Assembly: GCF_018812025.1 (NCBI RefSeq)
Contig: NC_063061.1
Location: 7,544,711 to 7,608,710 of the forward strand
Direction: 5' to 3'
From: Megalobrama amblycephala
Taxonomy: Eukaryota; Chordata; Actinopteri; Cypriniformes; Xenocyprididae
Length of the DNA: 64,000 nt
In this document: positions 1 through 11,739 of the stretch, piece after piece
How positions within the stretch are numbered: the first letter of the stretch is position 1
How the letters are laid out: each line of letters starts with the position of its first letter
Made by a program: the position numbers and the translations under genes
The notes under the pieces: model-generated
Seen by the model: only the letters and a program-made list of their open reading frames with translations
What the model was told of the DNA's origin: nothing
Databases searched by the model: none

Positions 1-402
1 ACTCTGCGCGCTCGCGGATCCGATGCTGCGCGAGGGATTGCGACATGACAGAATGCTTGATATCGTCAGAGATTGTAATTAGCCTACAGTGCGCTCAGTG
101 TTGTTTGTAAAAAGAGCTGAGTAACATTTGCTTATTAAGGCGTTTATGTGATTGTTTGGTGACTATTGCGATGCTGTTGAAGAGTCATACAGAATTAAAT
201 AGCAACTTAAACTGATGTATATACAGTTTGTGTGTTCATTGAGCATTACTGATTATTATTGTAAAGCTAATGTCAGTAAGTTCGTTTTTATTTGTTATTT
301 ATTGTGTGCAACATCTTGGTATAATAATAGTAGGCTATTATCTGCTAATACCATAACATTAAATCTGATTGGTTTGCATTGGTGATGTCATATGTAAATT
401 AT
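1..402. other. No gene recognised
   Basis: AT-rich non-coding sequence. I see no exon, RNA gene or complete repeat here. The first 60 bases are GC-rich and may be the edge of a repeat that starts outside the window. Confidence 0.4.
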
Positions 403-470
403 ATGCGGACCGTGAGACTTGCACTTGGACCATTGTGCGGCCCACTGGGAAAAAAGTTTGAGAACCACTG
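403..470. mobile_element. hAT-type element, one end only
   Basis: The segment ends in AAGTTTGAGAACCACTG, the mirror image of the CAGTGGTCTCAAACT terminus of the hAT at 36067, with a GCGGCCC-type subterminal stretch. Only one terminus is visible, so this is a truncated relic. Confidence 0.5.
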
Positions 471-1097
471 GTATATAATATACTGAATGAGATTTAATTT
501 CTTCACTTTTATAAACAGGCAAAGATTTTTTGGGCAAAAATCTGAAGGAAGCTTCTGCATAGTCAACAACAGTTTTTTCACATCACAACATACACTTCAC
601 ATCACAAAACTATGGAAATACTGTATATTTCTCTCCACAATAATGTTTGAAAAATGAAAATAAAGTATGACAGGGACTCAGAAACATGGGAGAGTAGAAT
701 TCAATTGCAGACTTGGATATAATAAGGAAACAGGAACAGAACAGACCAACAAACTAGAAGTCCATATAACGAAACAAGAGCACAGCACCATTACAAAAGT
801 TACATTTATAAGTAATCCAAACTACAAGTTTACTGTGGTTAAATGTTTACCAAGCCACACAAAACACTTGTTTGTGCTGCCACCATGAAATAATCTTGCC
901 ATTTCTTGTTGACATTATGGACTTTAAAATCATACAAAACAAATCACAACTTATGTTTAGAGCTGTCTAGTGACTCATGAAATTAATCTGTGAACCAGAA
1001 GTCTTGAGCATCCTCCTTGGAAGAATACGCAAAGCATAATGGGTAATTTTGGTCTCTGTGAAAACCTTGAAAAATAATCAATAATGATACTGTACTT
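471..1097. other. No gene recognised
   Basis: A 73-codon open frame at 667-888 has no recognisable domain, no splice context and ordinary AT-rich composition. I do not call it a gene. Confidence 0.4.
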
Positions 1098-2491
1098 CAG
1101 GGGTTTTCAACCTGTGGGGCGTTTGCCTGGAAAATCCAGCCTCACCACTGTACCAGCGGATGAGTCTGGTCGGCCATTGAATCAATTCGATTTCTAGGGC
1201 GGAGCAAATCCGAACAAACAGGAAGCGGAGTAAACCAATCAGAGAAGGGCGGATATGACGTTTGCAAAGCGACAAGAGAGTCAACAGCGAAAAGTAAATA
1301 ATTAATGTGTTTTTGGTCATTTAAAACTGAATTCACGGCTGAATAGAACAAACTCTCGGGTCTCGCGTGCGCAATCTTTGTTGATATTGAAGGGACTTTC
1401 GCCAGACTAGAGTGATGCTGTTTGTGTCACTGAAATAAACGAATCTGATTGCACGGTACGGTTTGGAGTTGACTCGAATCGCGACGGAGGGCAGACTGAC
1501 CAGACTGATATATCTTGTAGAAGATATATCAGTCTGGCCTTGCTAGGCAAGTGGGGCGTGCCCCCCTGTTCAAAAGTGAAAGTGAAATTCTCGAGTGATA
1601 CAGCTGTAAAAGTGAGATTTTACTAGCAAATCTTTAGTCATCCACTAGAGGGGGCAATTTGACTATTGTCCCAGCTGATCGTTGGCTATGGTTACAGCAG
1701 GTTTGGCGCAACTTAATTTGAGCAAAAACAACTAAAAACAAAATGGACTGGTGGCTTGTAAATTCAAGAATACCAGAGATGATCAAAACTAAGGTTAAAT
1801 TGAACGAAAAACAAGTTCAGTCGTCACTCTAAAGTCGGTAAGCTGTTCATATTTTTAATGTTTCAGTTTTTAACTAACCCTGTCTACACCGGACTCGATC
1901 AGCGTGATAAATCCCTGACAGTAAACTGATGCCTCGTTCTACCGGTATATTCCAAAGTGCCTGCGTTTCTTTTGACACAAAGGACAAATTGATTTGCAAC
2001 TTGGTCAATTTGTTGCGTCCAGTGCATATACATCCTCAAGCTGTTGCGGCAAGGCGCGACGTGACAACGGTCGCGTCCAGGGTATAGAAACGGGTTTTGC
2101 ACACTGTATTCAGGCATGTTACGGCTGGAACACACCAAGTCGACGCCATCGAACTAGTGGTGACAAAGCAGACTGCGGGGTTGGCTCACTTCTGCAGTGT
2201 CTGGGTCCAAAGTTGCCATGACACACCAAACCAACGCTCAACACCCAACGGCCAAGCAGCACGTCATTCTGCGCCTGCGCAAGATGAAATGCCTTTCCGT
2301 ACCAGCAGGTGGCAGTAGCTGAATGGCCAATCAGAATGATCAGATGGCCCAACGGACCGATGAGCTCCGACGCCGATTCAACATTTCGAATCGGCCGAAA
2401 AAAGCAGATGAGGACCAACTTCAGCCAACTTTGCGCGAGTTAAATTAGATAAACGTAGGGGGTGCATGACCAAAAAGGTTGAAAACCCCTG
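1098..2491. mobile_element. hAT-type non-autonomous element (about 1.4 kb)
   Basis: Perfect 15-bp terminal inverted repeats: CAGGGGTTTTCAACC at 1098-1112 and GGTTGAAAACCCCTG at 2477-2491. CAG...CTG termini are typical of hAT elements. No transposase frame survives inside, so it is non-autonomous. The right-hand target duplication is displaced by the element at 2492-3039: the 8 bases after that insert (CCCTACTG from 3043) match the 8 bases left of 1098 (CTGTACTT) at 5 of 8 positions, as expected for an old duplication. Confidence 0.7.
1500..1537. repeat. Perfect 17-bp stem hairpin
   Basis: CCAGACTGATATATCTT (1500-1516) and its exact reverse complement (1521-1537) are separated by GTAG. It lies inside the hAT at 1098-2491. 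Confidence 0.85.
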
Positions 2492-3039
2492 GGGGGTATT
2501 CCAGAAAGCAGGTTATGTGACATACCTGGGTATGTTTAAGAGTAAGTAACCCCAACTTTCGGTTCCAAAAACGGAGGTAACTTTCAGGGTATGTAAGTAG
2601 CCATAGCAACTTGCTCTCTGAACATAACCTGCTCCAGAGCGGATGACTTCTCTAACTTCTATAATAAAATACATAGGTGATATCTTATTAAATAATTAGC
2701 ATCAAACAAACATTATAAAGATTAAAAAATGATTGCACAACCACCTAATAGGTGGCGTTGTGCACCAAGTAGGTTATGTAAATCGCCATTAAACAAAAGG
2801 AGGAGGAAGTAGATTGGCACGCTTTTATTTAGAGTCTGTTTCCATGGTGAATCATTGATTTGTCGCTCGGTTGAGAATGTCTGGTGTGTTAACCGGGATC
2901 ATACTCTGGGTTGACTGAACTTACTCCCGGACACGTTTTATGGGACCAGCATACCTCGAGTAAGCAAGGTTTGGGTTAATCAACTGAGAGTTTAGGGTAT
3001 ATGTGACGGTAGATTAACCTTGCTTTCTGGAATACACCC
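2492..3039. mobile_element. Harbinger-like MITE nested at the hAT terminus
   Basis: Inverted termini GGGGGTATTCCAGAAAGCA and TGCTTTCTGGAATACACCC. CTG flanks both sides (2489-2491 and 3040-3042), consistent with the 3-bp duplication of PIF/Harbinger elements. A related left end lies at about 48772. There is no coding capacity. Assignment to Harbinger rests on the 3-bp duplication and on resemblance to cyprinid repeats; a database match would settle it. Confidence 0.55.
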
Positions 3040-3042
3040 CTG

Positions 3043-3521
3043 CCCTACTGGGAGAATAAAAAATACAAATAATTATGTTACAATACATTCTCCCAATTAA
3101 TACAAACCCTGACTATTAGTGTGGCACGTGCGTGTCGAGCAAACCACCTTTTCTATTTCGATTAGGATGCTGCTTTCGAGTTTACAGTAGCTGACTTTGT
3201 AGATAGTGGTAGGGTTTGAAACAGACCTTGTCTTATTCTTTCTCAATTAGCTGACCAGAGAATGTCCTTAAGGAACATATATTGAACACAGCAACCATGT
3301 CCTCTGTTCCGTTGACATTGACCACTTCCTCAGTAAGTGTGTATATGCATCCAAGCTGGGAAACTTCACGATTGTCTGGCTAGAGTGTGTGCGTGTGTTG
3401 TGATAGCGGTCAGATAATGTCACAGTGTGACAGAAGTGAGAGTGTTAGAGACAGAGAGGAAATGAGAATAAGGCCTCAGTCTTCTGTTCTTTACTCCAAA
3501 GCTCACAAGGGAACACTCATT

Positions 3522-3522
<1 letters not shown>
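3043..3522. other. No gene recognised
   Basis: Non-coding sequence between the Harbinger-like element and the CA microsatellite. No splice-flanked open frame or RNA gene is visible. Confidence 0.4.

Positions 3523-3555
<33 letters not shown>
3523..3555. repeat. (CA)n microsatellite
   Basis: An uninterrupted CA dinucleotide run, about 16 units. Confidence 0.95.
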
Positions 3556-3560
<5 letters not shown>

Positions 3561-3660
3561 CATGTGACTGGATGACCATGTGCTAGTCACACTGAACATG
3601 TGTGTTTTCTCTTGCAGTGACATTGCATAAATCACTGAAAACTATAGGTGATACTGTCAC

Positions 3661-4078
3661 TTAAAGGATTAGTTTACTTTAAAATGAAAATTACCCCAAG
3701 CTTTAATCACCCTCAAGCCATCCTAGGTGTATATGAATTTCTTCTTTCTGATGAACAGAATTGGAGTTATATTAATAAATATCCTGACGCGTCCCAGCTA
3801 TATAATGGCAGTGAACAGGAAACAATGAGTATGAAGCTCAAGAAAGTGCATCCATCCATCATAAACATACTCCATACGGCTCTGGGGTTAATAAAGGCCT
3901 TCTGAAGTGAAGCAATGCATGTGTGTAAGAAAATATCCTTATTTAACAAGTTGTAAAGTAAAATATCTAGCTTCTGCCAGACCACCTTCTATATTCAACT
4001 TAGGAAGAAAGCGTAACTGACATCGCATCAGTTACCCTTTTTTTCGTAAGTTGAATAAGGAAGGCGGTCTGGCAGAAG
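3661..4078. mobile_element. TTAA-type MITE, left half with central palindrome
   Basis: Begins TTAAAGGATTAGTTTAC, the same terminus as the elements at 10057 and 22128, and continues with subterminal sequence shared with 54276. The 3971-4078 portion is a long imperfect hairpin (CTTCTGCCAGACC against GGTCTGGCAGAAG). The matching right terminus is absent, so the copy appears truncated. Confidence 0.6.
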
Positions 4079-4124
4079 AAAAACAGCACAATTTAATGAA
4101 GTTTATGCTTAAAACAAGAAATAA

Positions 4125-4335
4125 TGGTAACACTTTATTTTACAGTACCATAGTTACACGTTACTACTTACTATAGTAAAAACAGTAAATTATGCATAAT
4201 TACAAGTAACTAACCCTAAACCAAACCCTAACCCTAACTGTAACTCTATAGTAAGTACATGTAGTTAATTAATAGTACTCAGTACTTATTTGAGTAATTA
4301 CAATGTAATTACAGAACTGTAAAATAAAGTGCAAC
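4125..4335. mobile_element. Short MITE with GGTAACACTTTATTTTAC termini
   Basis: Left end GGTAACACTTTATTTTACAG and right end CTGTAAAATAAAGTGCAACC are inverted repeats with two mismatches. The interior is AT-rich with a short degenerate CCCTAA run. Non-coding. Confidence 0.65.
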
Positions 4336-4608
4336 CGAAATAACTATTTGCAAATTAGGTTGAAAAATAAACCTTATTTAAGATCTACTGTATTTTATAG
4401 ATATAGCAACCACATATAAACAAGCACCTGTATAGCAATACCATAACAACCACTCAGAACAGACTCTAATTACTCAAAGTACTTGTTGATTTTTAACATG
4501 TTTTCATATGTCAAGCAACTTCATCTGTGGGATTTGCGATTCTTTTGGTAAACATTTGTAATGTGATTATGTTTTAGTTGTATAGCAAATAAAACATGAA
4601 ACCTTAAT

Positions 4609-4655
4609 AGGTGTACTGCCTATTACGATATGCAATCTTAATAGGCAGTACACCT
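4609..4655. repeat. Perfect 17-bp stem hairpin
   Basis: AGGTGTACTGCCTATTA (4609-4625) pairs exactly with 4639-4655, with a 13-nt loop. It may be the core of a very small MITE. It lies about 0.3 kb upstream of the CCAAT cluster. Confidence 0.8.
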
Positions 4656-4963
4656 TTCCTTTGTTTAGGCAAATATTAAATAAACATCATTTATGTGAGG
4701 ACTGATTGGTAAAATTACTTTAAACCCAACTATATTCTTAAATAATAGTTTATAGTATTAAGTAGTTCACTAGGACTAACTAAAAGCCTTACTGCTAGAC
4801 AACACATTACCATGAACAATCAATTAAACAACGGTTTGAACAGTGGATCACAACAAAACTAGAATGCTTGTAAACGTAGTCAGATAAGTATATAAAAAGT
4901 TGGTGGTTAAATGTAAAACAGAGCATGTGGACAAGCTGCAAGCTGATGCATGTGGCACTGTAG

Positions 4964-5052
4964 CCAATGGTGTGAGCTGCTGGATGGAAGCAGGTAGTTC
5001 AGCAGCCAATCAAAGCAGCGCTTGGCTGGGATGAGAGGAGGAAGTGGCCAAT
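4964..5052 (+). promoter_or_regulatory. Cluster of three CCAAT boxes, putative distal promoter
   Basis: CCAAT occurs at 4964-4968, 5006-5010 and 5048-5052, all on the + strand and exactly 42 bp apart. This region is more GC-rich than its surroundings and precedes a purine-rich stretch that ends in a splice donor at 5533. Clustered CCAAT boxes are the binding pattern of NF-Y in TATA-less vertebrate promoters. I infer a promoter firing rightwards, perhaps an upstream promoter of the ataxin-1 gene. No transcript evidence is available from sequence alone. Confidence 0.4.
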
Positions 5053-5099
5053 GGGGCACAGGCAGTGCCGGTACATTCCCCAGCTCTTAAGAGGTTAAT

Positions 5100-5306
5100 G
5101 AGCAAAGCTGCTCGGCTTCCTGCCAGCACGTCCAGCAGCTCAGAGACGTTCCCACAATGAGTGAAAGCTGTATCATGACAGGACTGAGTCTAATTATACA
5201 CCCACAGAGAGAGGGAGAAATAGGAGGGGGTCACAAAGGGCGAGCTGAAGTGTGTGAGTCTGTGCGTGTGTGTGTGTGTGGAGCCAAAAGAAAGCAGAGC
5301 GAGCTT

Positions 5307-5355
<49 letters not shown>

Positions 5356-5532
5356 CACAGCGGGCGAGACAGAAAAATACAGAAGATACAGCAAAAGAGT
5401 GACTAGGTGAGGACAAGATAAGGAAAAAGACATAGTTTACAGCATCATGCTGGATATTCCCGTCTGCTGTGCTATTGCTGCTTTTCCATGATCACTCAGT
5501 GTATCTCTCACCATAAAAAGACACCCAACAAG
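5100..5532 (+). other. Putative non-coding first exon
   Basis: Follows the CCAAT cluster and ends CAACAAG|GTAGGA, an acceptable splice donor at 5533. It contains a (GA)n tract, a 14-codon upstream ORF at 5447-5491, and a second ATG at 5488 that stays open for 15 codons to the donor. Ataxin-1 genes have several non-coding 5' exons spread over long distances, so this could be one. The start position is a guess. Confidence 0.3.
5308..5352. repeat. (GA)n microsatellite
   Basis: About 22 GA units inside the putative first exon. Confidence 0.95.
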
Positions 5533-6457
5533 GTAGGACACTTTTGCATGTGTGTGCTCGTGTTGACAAGTGTGATAGAATAAGCGTTATTGAGTGTCTT
5601 CAAGACATACGGGAGTGTGTGAGGTATGTTGTGTGGGTGTTGTGTGGATATTTGAGCAATGACAAGACAATGTGTGACTCAAAGTGTGTGTGAGTGTGTT
5701 CTTCAAAGTCACCAGCTTTACGTGAAACGTGCAAAGACAGGGTTTGTAATTTACCACATTTAGAGGATAGCGTTGAAACTGTTGAAAAGAGGCAGATAAA
5801 GGAAGCTGATAGGGCCCCAGCTGCTCTCAAACAAGGCATGACTGATCAGTATGTTTTGTTTTACAGTTCTGAACAGTCAATGTGAAACATGCAGTTGTTA
5901 TATTATGAAAGTATTTCCATCTAATCTGACCCTTTAAATGACTATCACTGTTGTATCTACATGCAGTAGGGTTGATTCAGGCATATTTTTCACTTAAAAT
6001 ACAGAACCAACCTTTGTCAGGCATTCAGAAAAAACATCCTGCAAAACATTATTATTATTATTTACAATGTATGTGTAACAGTGGCTATGTTTAACACCTT
6101 TTAAAAAAAAAAAAAAAAAAAAACTTGTAAGACTTTTATTGGAGATTATACAAATGCATGGTATAACACGAATGCATATTTTTCATAGTGAATTTTTAAT
6201 AGTGAAAGGCATGTGTATGTATTATATATCATCAGAAGTGCTAATCAGATGTTTTTTTTTTGTTTTGTTTTTTTATAAAGTATCCTATATATTCATATTG
6301 GGATATGTTATATTTTTGAAAATATAACGTAAGTGAGCAATCATAGAAATATGAAATGCAAATTTATAGTCTAAGATCTTCTCTGTCAGTGTACTGTCAG
6401 TGATTCTCAGATGGCTACTGCCTCTTTAAGACGTCTATTTTTACAGTAGCATTCACA

Positions 6458-6460
<3 letters not shown>
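5533..6460. other. No gene recognised
   Basis: AT-rich sequence with a 20-nt poly(A) at about 6103. The open frames here (for example 5694-5885 and 6139-6327) have no domain or splice support. Confidence 0.4.

Positions 6461-6521
<61 letters not shown>
6461..6521. repeat. (GT)n microsatellite
   Basis: About 30 GT units. Confidence 0.95.
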
Positions 6522-6522
<1 letters not shown>

Positions 6523-7556
6523 CTGTGAGGTGGAGGCAGAGAGCAGGAGTGAGTCTGTGGGTGTGTGAATAGAGTAATTTTGCTGGTTTGTGCTTCTCTA
6601 TGACGGACTTAGGCTGAGAAGTGTCTGCTGGTTAGTTAATCTCTCATTCTGCTAGTTAGTTTCCTTGACTCATGACTCACTCACGAAAGCATGCATGTTA
6701 TTTTAATCAGTGTTTATATATATAAGACTGTATAAAATTTGTTTGAGAGTTAATTTTATTTCAAATTAAGTTTAATTTACTTTTTATAACTAAAGGCTTT
6801 AAGCACAAATTTAATGAGGTTTATGCTTAAAAGAAAATAAGAAAAAAAAATTGTCAGTGGAGTAATAAAATATATTTTCTCTAAAAACATGTCTTTTAAA
6901 GCAATGATTAAGGAAATATTTCTGGCAGTGCAGAGTATCAGTTCAGTTAGCAGGCTGATGTATGCAAGAATCTTATGCAATTAATCCCATATTTTTATTT
7001 GATACTGTAAGTAGCAACACACATTTTCATTTTGAGATAATAGTCTTATTTCATCGTCTTATATAAACTAATGTGATTGTTTTAGAATAGTGACTCATCC
7101 TCCATATTGTTTTATTACTTTTTATTTTATTAATTTCACACATTCATTTACTCATCTGTTTACTCATTCAATTATTCATTCATTACTCACACATGCATTA
7201 AAAGTCTACCAAATACTCACAGAATATAATAAACATTTGTTTTATGTATGAAACAACAAATAAAGTTATATATGAATGAAATTGTAAATAAAGTACCATA
7301 TGCTAAACTACCATGTCTTCAGGAGAGAATTCAAAATCACAGTGGACAAGGACAAAATTACATCTAAAAACCAAATTATTTAATCTAGTTCTATCCAATC
7401 CATAAGCCAGTCTGTATGTAATCATTTGTTCCAGATGTAGCGATGCACATTATGGTGTTTATCATGTTAACAGGGTGACAGCAGTAAGGCCACAATGGCA
7501 TCATGTTCCACACAGATATACTAATTTAGGCTAATCAAGACAGGATGGGGTGTGCT

Positions 7557-7561
<5 letters not shown>
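6522..7561. other. No gene recognised
   Basis: AT-rich sequence. A short stretch near 6790-6840 resembles the one just after 4080 and is probably shared repeat debris. No coding signal. Confidence 0.4.

Positions 7562-7649
<88 letters not shown>
7562..7649. repeat. (GT)n microsatellite, 88 bp
   Basis: An uninterrupted GT array; any open frame through it is a repeat artefact. Confidence 0.97.
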
Positions 7650-7651
<2 letters not shown>

Positions 7652-8089
7652 AAGGCACGTGGTGGCCTCAATGATGAAGATCTACAGAGATCAGGATTTC
7701 TGTAAGAGCGTCACTGATCTGATACAGCACATAAGAGCACTGCCCCGTAATCCTGTCTGACCTTAACTTCCAGAGGTTTACCTACTAAATCATTATTCAA
7801 TAATCTCATAATATTTTCTTTTTTTCCTTGTGTAAGAATGTGTGATATATATGGTGACCGGGAGGGGATATGTTCAGTTCACTTTATTTAGTAGTGGCCA
7901 TGACATTAACTAACTAACAAACTAACTCGTGGGAACGTGATAAGTCGTGGCCACAAGATCATTTTGTCGAGGTAACGACATCCTTATGTCGTGGCCACGA
8001 GATCCTATGTTGAGGGACGACATCTATGACCAAGAGTTAAATGAGTAAATAACCACGCACAACCTGAAATTATTAGAAATGGATAGGCC

Positions 8090-8376
8090 TAGTGTTGAAG
8101 TCAAGACCACCTAATCCGAGACCAAGTCGAGGCCAAGAACAGACTAGCACTCCTCAAATTCATCTGAAAGATCCACATTTACTGCCTGAGAAATGTCATA
8201 TTTTTAATCAATATTTACCATTAGAATAAAAAGACACTATATAAAGCTGTTACCAATCAATTAAAATCACTAACAACAAAATTCATCTTTACACTGCAGA
8301 GGTGTAGAAGTTGCATTACAAATGCATAAATAATGTTGAGATTAATGTTTTAAAAATAAAACTTTGTTTATTGAAC

Positions 8377-8409
<33 letters not shown>

Positions 8410-8889
8410 TGAATAAAATAATAGAAAAATTACATTTGCAATTGTGCTCATATTTGTGAAAACAATCCTTTTTCTTGTGATATTGCTTAATTATATCATA
8501 TGTTATAATATAAATATCAAGATCTTATACAAGTACTTTTTTGCAATCTTATCGTGAATTTTGTGGGCATTTGTATTAATTTTTTTGACATTTTTGAAAA
8601 AATCCCTTGTTGATTTCTGACCCGGCACAACAGGAACAAAATAAATGAAATTAGAAATAAGTTACTGATTGCATTTGAAGCAGGAAGTTTTACATCCAGT
8701 CAAATTAAATGATGTTAACAAATAAATTAGACAATGCAAAGGCAATTTGTGGCCTTGAACGGTCTTGAAATAAAATCCTGAATCCTTTTAGTCTGAGACC
8801 AAGACGAGACTGAATACAAATGCGGCTGAGACCAAGACAAGACCAAGACCTTTAAAAAATGGTCTTAAGACTCGAGTACTACAACACTA
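8090..8889. mobile_element. hAT-type MITE with perfect 8-bp duplication
   Basis: Ends TAGTGTTGAAGTC and GTACTACAACACTA are inverted repeats. The element is flanked by the exact 8-bp direct repeat GATAGGCC at 8082-8089 and 8890-8897. The subterminal regions are rich in GACCAAGAC-type repeats. 800 bp, non-coding, with a poly(A) run near 8383. The intact duplication marks it as younger than its host element. Confidence 0.85.
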
Positions 8890-9092
8890 GATAGGCCTAT
8901 AATAATATTTATTTTAAATTAAGAAAAAGTGCTTATATTAATAGAAAAATGAAAAACGATTATATTAACATATTGCCTCTTATATTGATGGTCCCTATAG
9001 ACAGCATTCGAATTAAGTTTATCAACAAATGTTAAAAGAATATGCCTTATAAAACATTTTTATCTATCCCATCCAACAGTCTTTTAAATCCA

Positions 9093-9095
<3 letters not shown>

Positions 9096-9161
<66 letters not shown>
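9096..9161. repeat. (AT)n microsatellite
   Basis: About 33 AT units inside the 7871-9778 element. Confidence 0.95.
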
Positions 9162-9163
<2 letters not shown>

Positions 9164-10760
9164 CTACTATTAATATTATTATTATTGGTTACATTTTTAT
9201 TCATTGTTATGTATTTGCTTTATTTTGACCATTAATTTCCTGCATCTCTTTAACTTCCTGTATATTATGTTACTTAAAGTATATATTTAGTAAATACAGT
9301 AAATGCCCTGATCATACCAATAAAGTTTTGACTTTATGACTGTATTTTTATAGACTACACCAGTAGACTATGTGATGACTATATATATCATTTTTTTGTA
9401 GGCCTATATTATTTTATGTTCTGACACATTTTTTTATCATTTATTGATAAAAACAAACTTCATTGGAATGTTGTCTATAGGCAACATCGTGCGCAATATA
9501 ATATTCTATAATATAGCATAATATAATAATTTCTTAATTCCGCCCTTATTTTGTCATTCTTAATTAACAAAAAAAAAATGTTATAGGCTTATCCAAAGCC
9601 ACTGATCTCACAGGTTTGTTTATACATTTAACTCATGGCCACGAGAAAAATATGTCGTTCCCCCAACGACTGTACATCGTGCTGCCATGACATAAGGATG
9701 TCATTACCTCAACAAAATTATCTTGTGGGCATGACTTATTATCGCGTTAATATGTCATGACCACAACAAAACTGAACCGGACATGTCATCTCTGGAGGGT
9801 GAGATGTCAGAATTACAGAGGGCATTATCTTATCAACTGTAAAATTTCAGTTAAAAAAAAAACAAACAAACAAAAAATTTACATACTAACATGCAAAATC
9901 CTAAGGGTGACCTTTAAAGTTACAATTATTAGAGCCTATTAATATTTTTTATTGTATTCATACCATCAGTGAAATCATAAAGCTGGCAAAGTTATTATAA
10001 TAATTACTAATATTCATTACTAAAATCAGGTACATGTAAGATAAATGTACGTTTAAAGGATTACTCCACTTTTAAATAAACTTTTGCTGATAATTTACTC
10101 ACCCCATGTCATCCAAGATGTCCATGTCTTTCTTTCTTCAGTTGAAAAGAAATGAAGGTTTTTGATGTAAACATTCTAGAATTTTTCTCCATATCATTCA
10201 TTTCAATGGGCACCAAATGGTTGAAGGTCCAAATGGCAGTTTCAGTGCAGCTTCAAAGGGCTTTAAACGACACCAGACGATACCAGACGATGAATAAGGG
10301 TCTTATCTAGCGAAACGATTGGTCGTTTAAAAAAAAAAAAAAAAAGTTTAAGTTTTATAAGCACAAATGCTGGCCTTGCTCTTTTCTCCGATGCGCGTTC
10401 GTAACGTCACGTAATACGCAAATACGCTGAAAAGGTCACGGTTGACGTAGGCGGAAGTATCGAGTCAGTGTTTACATTACAAATGTGCGGAAGGAGGATC
10501 GTATACACATATTCAAATGTCTTTGTGTCAGTTTGTTGTTTAACCCTTTGAGCGGTACGTTCCCACATATGGGATGTTTATTTCTGTGCCCCTGGGCGTA
10601 CGGTTCCACATATGGGATTTAGAATGTTCAGCGACGTCACATAACTGCTAGATTCAAACTGTGCTTTCGCGCTCTGGCTGCGAGACGGACGTGCGCTCTC
10701 TTGTCATCACGGCTATGCAGTGTTTTCAGCCACATAATGTTTCTTTTAAGGTTTCAGACA

Positions 10761-11739
10761 TTTAAAGGTGCCCAAGAATGCTTTTTCACAAGATGTAATA
10801 TAAGTCTAAGGTGTCTCCTGAATGTGTCTGTGAAGTTTCAGCTCAAAATACTCCATAGATTTTTTTTTAATTAATTTTTTAACTGCCTATTTTGGGGCAT
10901 CATTAACAATGCACTGATTTACACTCGGCGCCGCCCCCTTAAATCGCGTGCTCCCTGCCACATCAGCTGTCGACTATATTACAGCGCATTTACAAAGTTC
11001 ACACAGCTAATATAACCCTCAAATGGATCTTTACAAGATGTTCGTCATGCATGCTGTATGCATGCTTCGAATTATGTGAGTAAAGTATTTATTTGGATGT
11101 TAAAGTTTTATTCTGAGTGAATTTGAGGCTGTCCTCCGTGGCTAACGTCTAATGCTACACTGTTGGAGACAGTTATAAAGAATGAAGTTGTGTTTATGCA
11201 TTATACAGACTGCAAGTGTTTAAAAAATGAAAATAGCGACGGCTCTTGTCTCCGTGAATACAGTAAGAAACGATGGTAACTTTAACCTCATTTAACAGTA
11301 CATTAGCAACATGCTAACGAAACATTTAGAAAGACAATTTACAAATATCAGTAAAAATATCATGCTATCATGGATTATGTCAGTTATTATTGCTCCATCT
11401 GCCATTTTTCGCTGTTGTTCTTGCTTACCTAGTCTGATGATTCGGCTGTGTGCAGCTCCAGACGTTAACTGGCTGCCCTTGTGTAATCCCTTTCATAATG
11501 TTGGGAACATGGGCTGGCATTATGCAAATATTGGGGCGTACACCCCGACTGTTACGTAACAGTCGGTGTTATGTTGAGATTCGCCTGTTCTTCGGAGGTC
11601 GTTTAAACAAATGAGATTTATATAAGAAGGAGGAAACAATGGGGTTTGAGACTCACTGTATGTCTTTTCCATGTACTGAACTCTTGTTATTTAACTATGC
11701 CAAGGTAAATTCAATTTTTGAATCTAGGGCACTTTTAAA
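10761..11739 (+). mobile_element. 979-bp MITE, copy A
   Basis: Termini TTTAAAGGTGCCC and GGGCACTTTTAAA are inverted repeats. A second diverged copy lies inverted at about 16708-17696, which confirms the boundaries. It contains a 22-bp perfect palindrome at 11545-11566. The 82-codon frame at 11311-11559 is disrupted in the other copy, so it is not a gene. Confidence 0.75.

Larger units (their letters stand above)
7871..9778. mobile_element. Large element with about 150-bp inverted ends
   Basis: The left arm (about 7871-8040) and the right arm (about 9630-9778) are diverged inverted copies. Shared blocks include ATGACATCCTTATGTC-type and GTGGCCACGAG-type motifs, and TGTTCAGTT pairs with AACTGAACC at the outer edges. 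A younger hAT (8090-8889) and an AT microsatellite make up much of the interior. No transposase frame is present. The superfamily is not determined. Confidence 0.6.

Noticed and set aside
4205..4240. CCCTAA-like telomeric motif run
   Set aside because: Only a few degenerate units inside a recognisable MITE; not a telomere or interstitial telomeric array.
7545..7760. Long open frame with alternating Cys-Val
   Set aside because: Produced by the GT microsatellite; the same artefact occurs at 29091, 29926 and 55556-55839.
11311..11559. 82-codon frame
   Set aside because: Lies in a MITE; the inverted copy at 16708-17696 does not preserve it.
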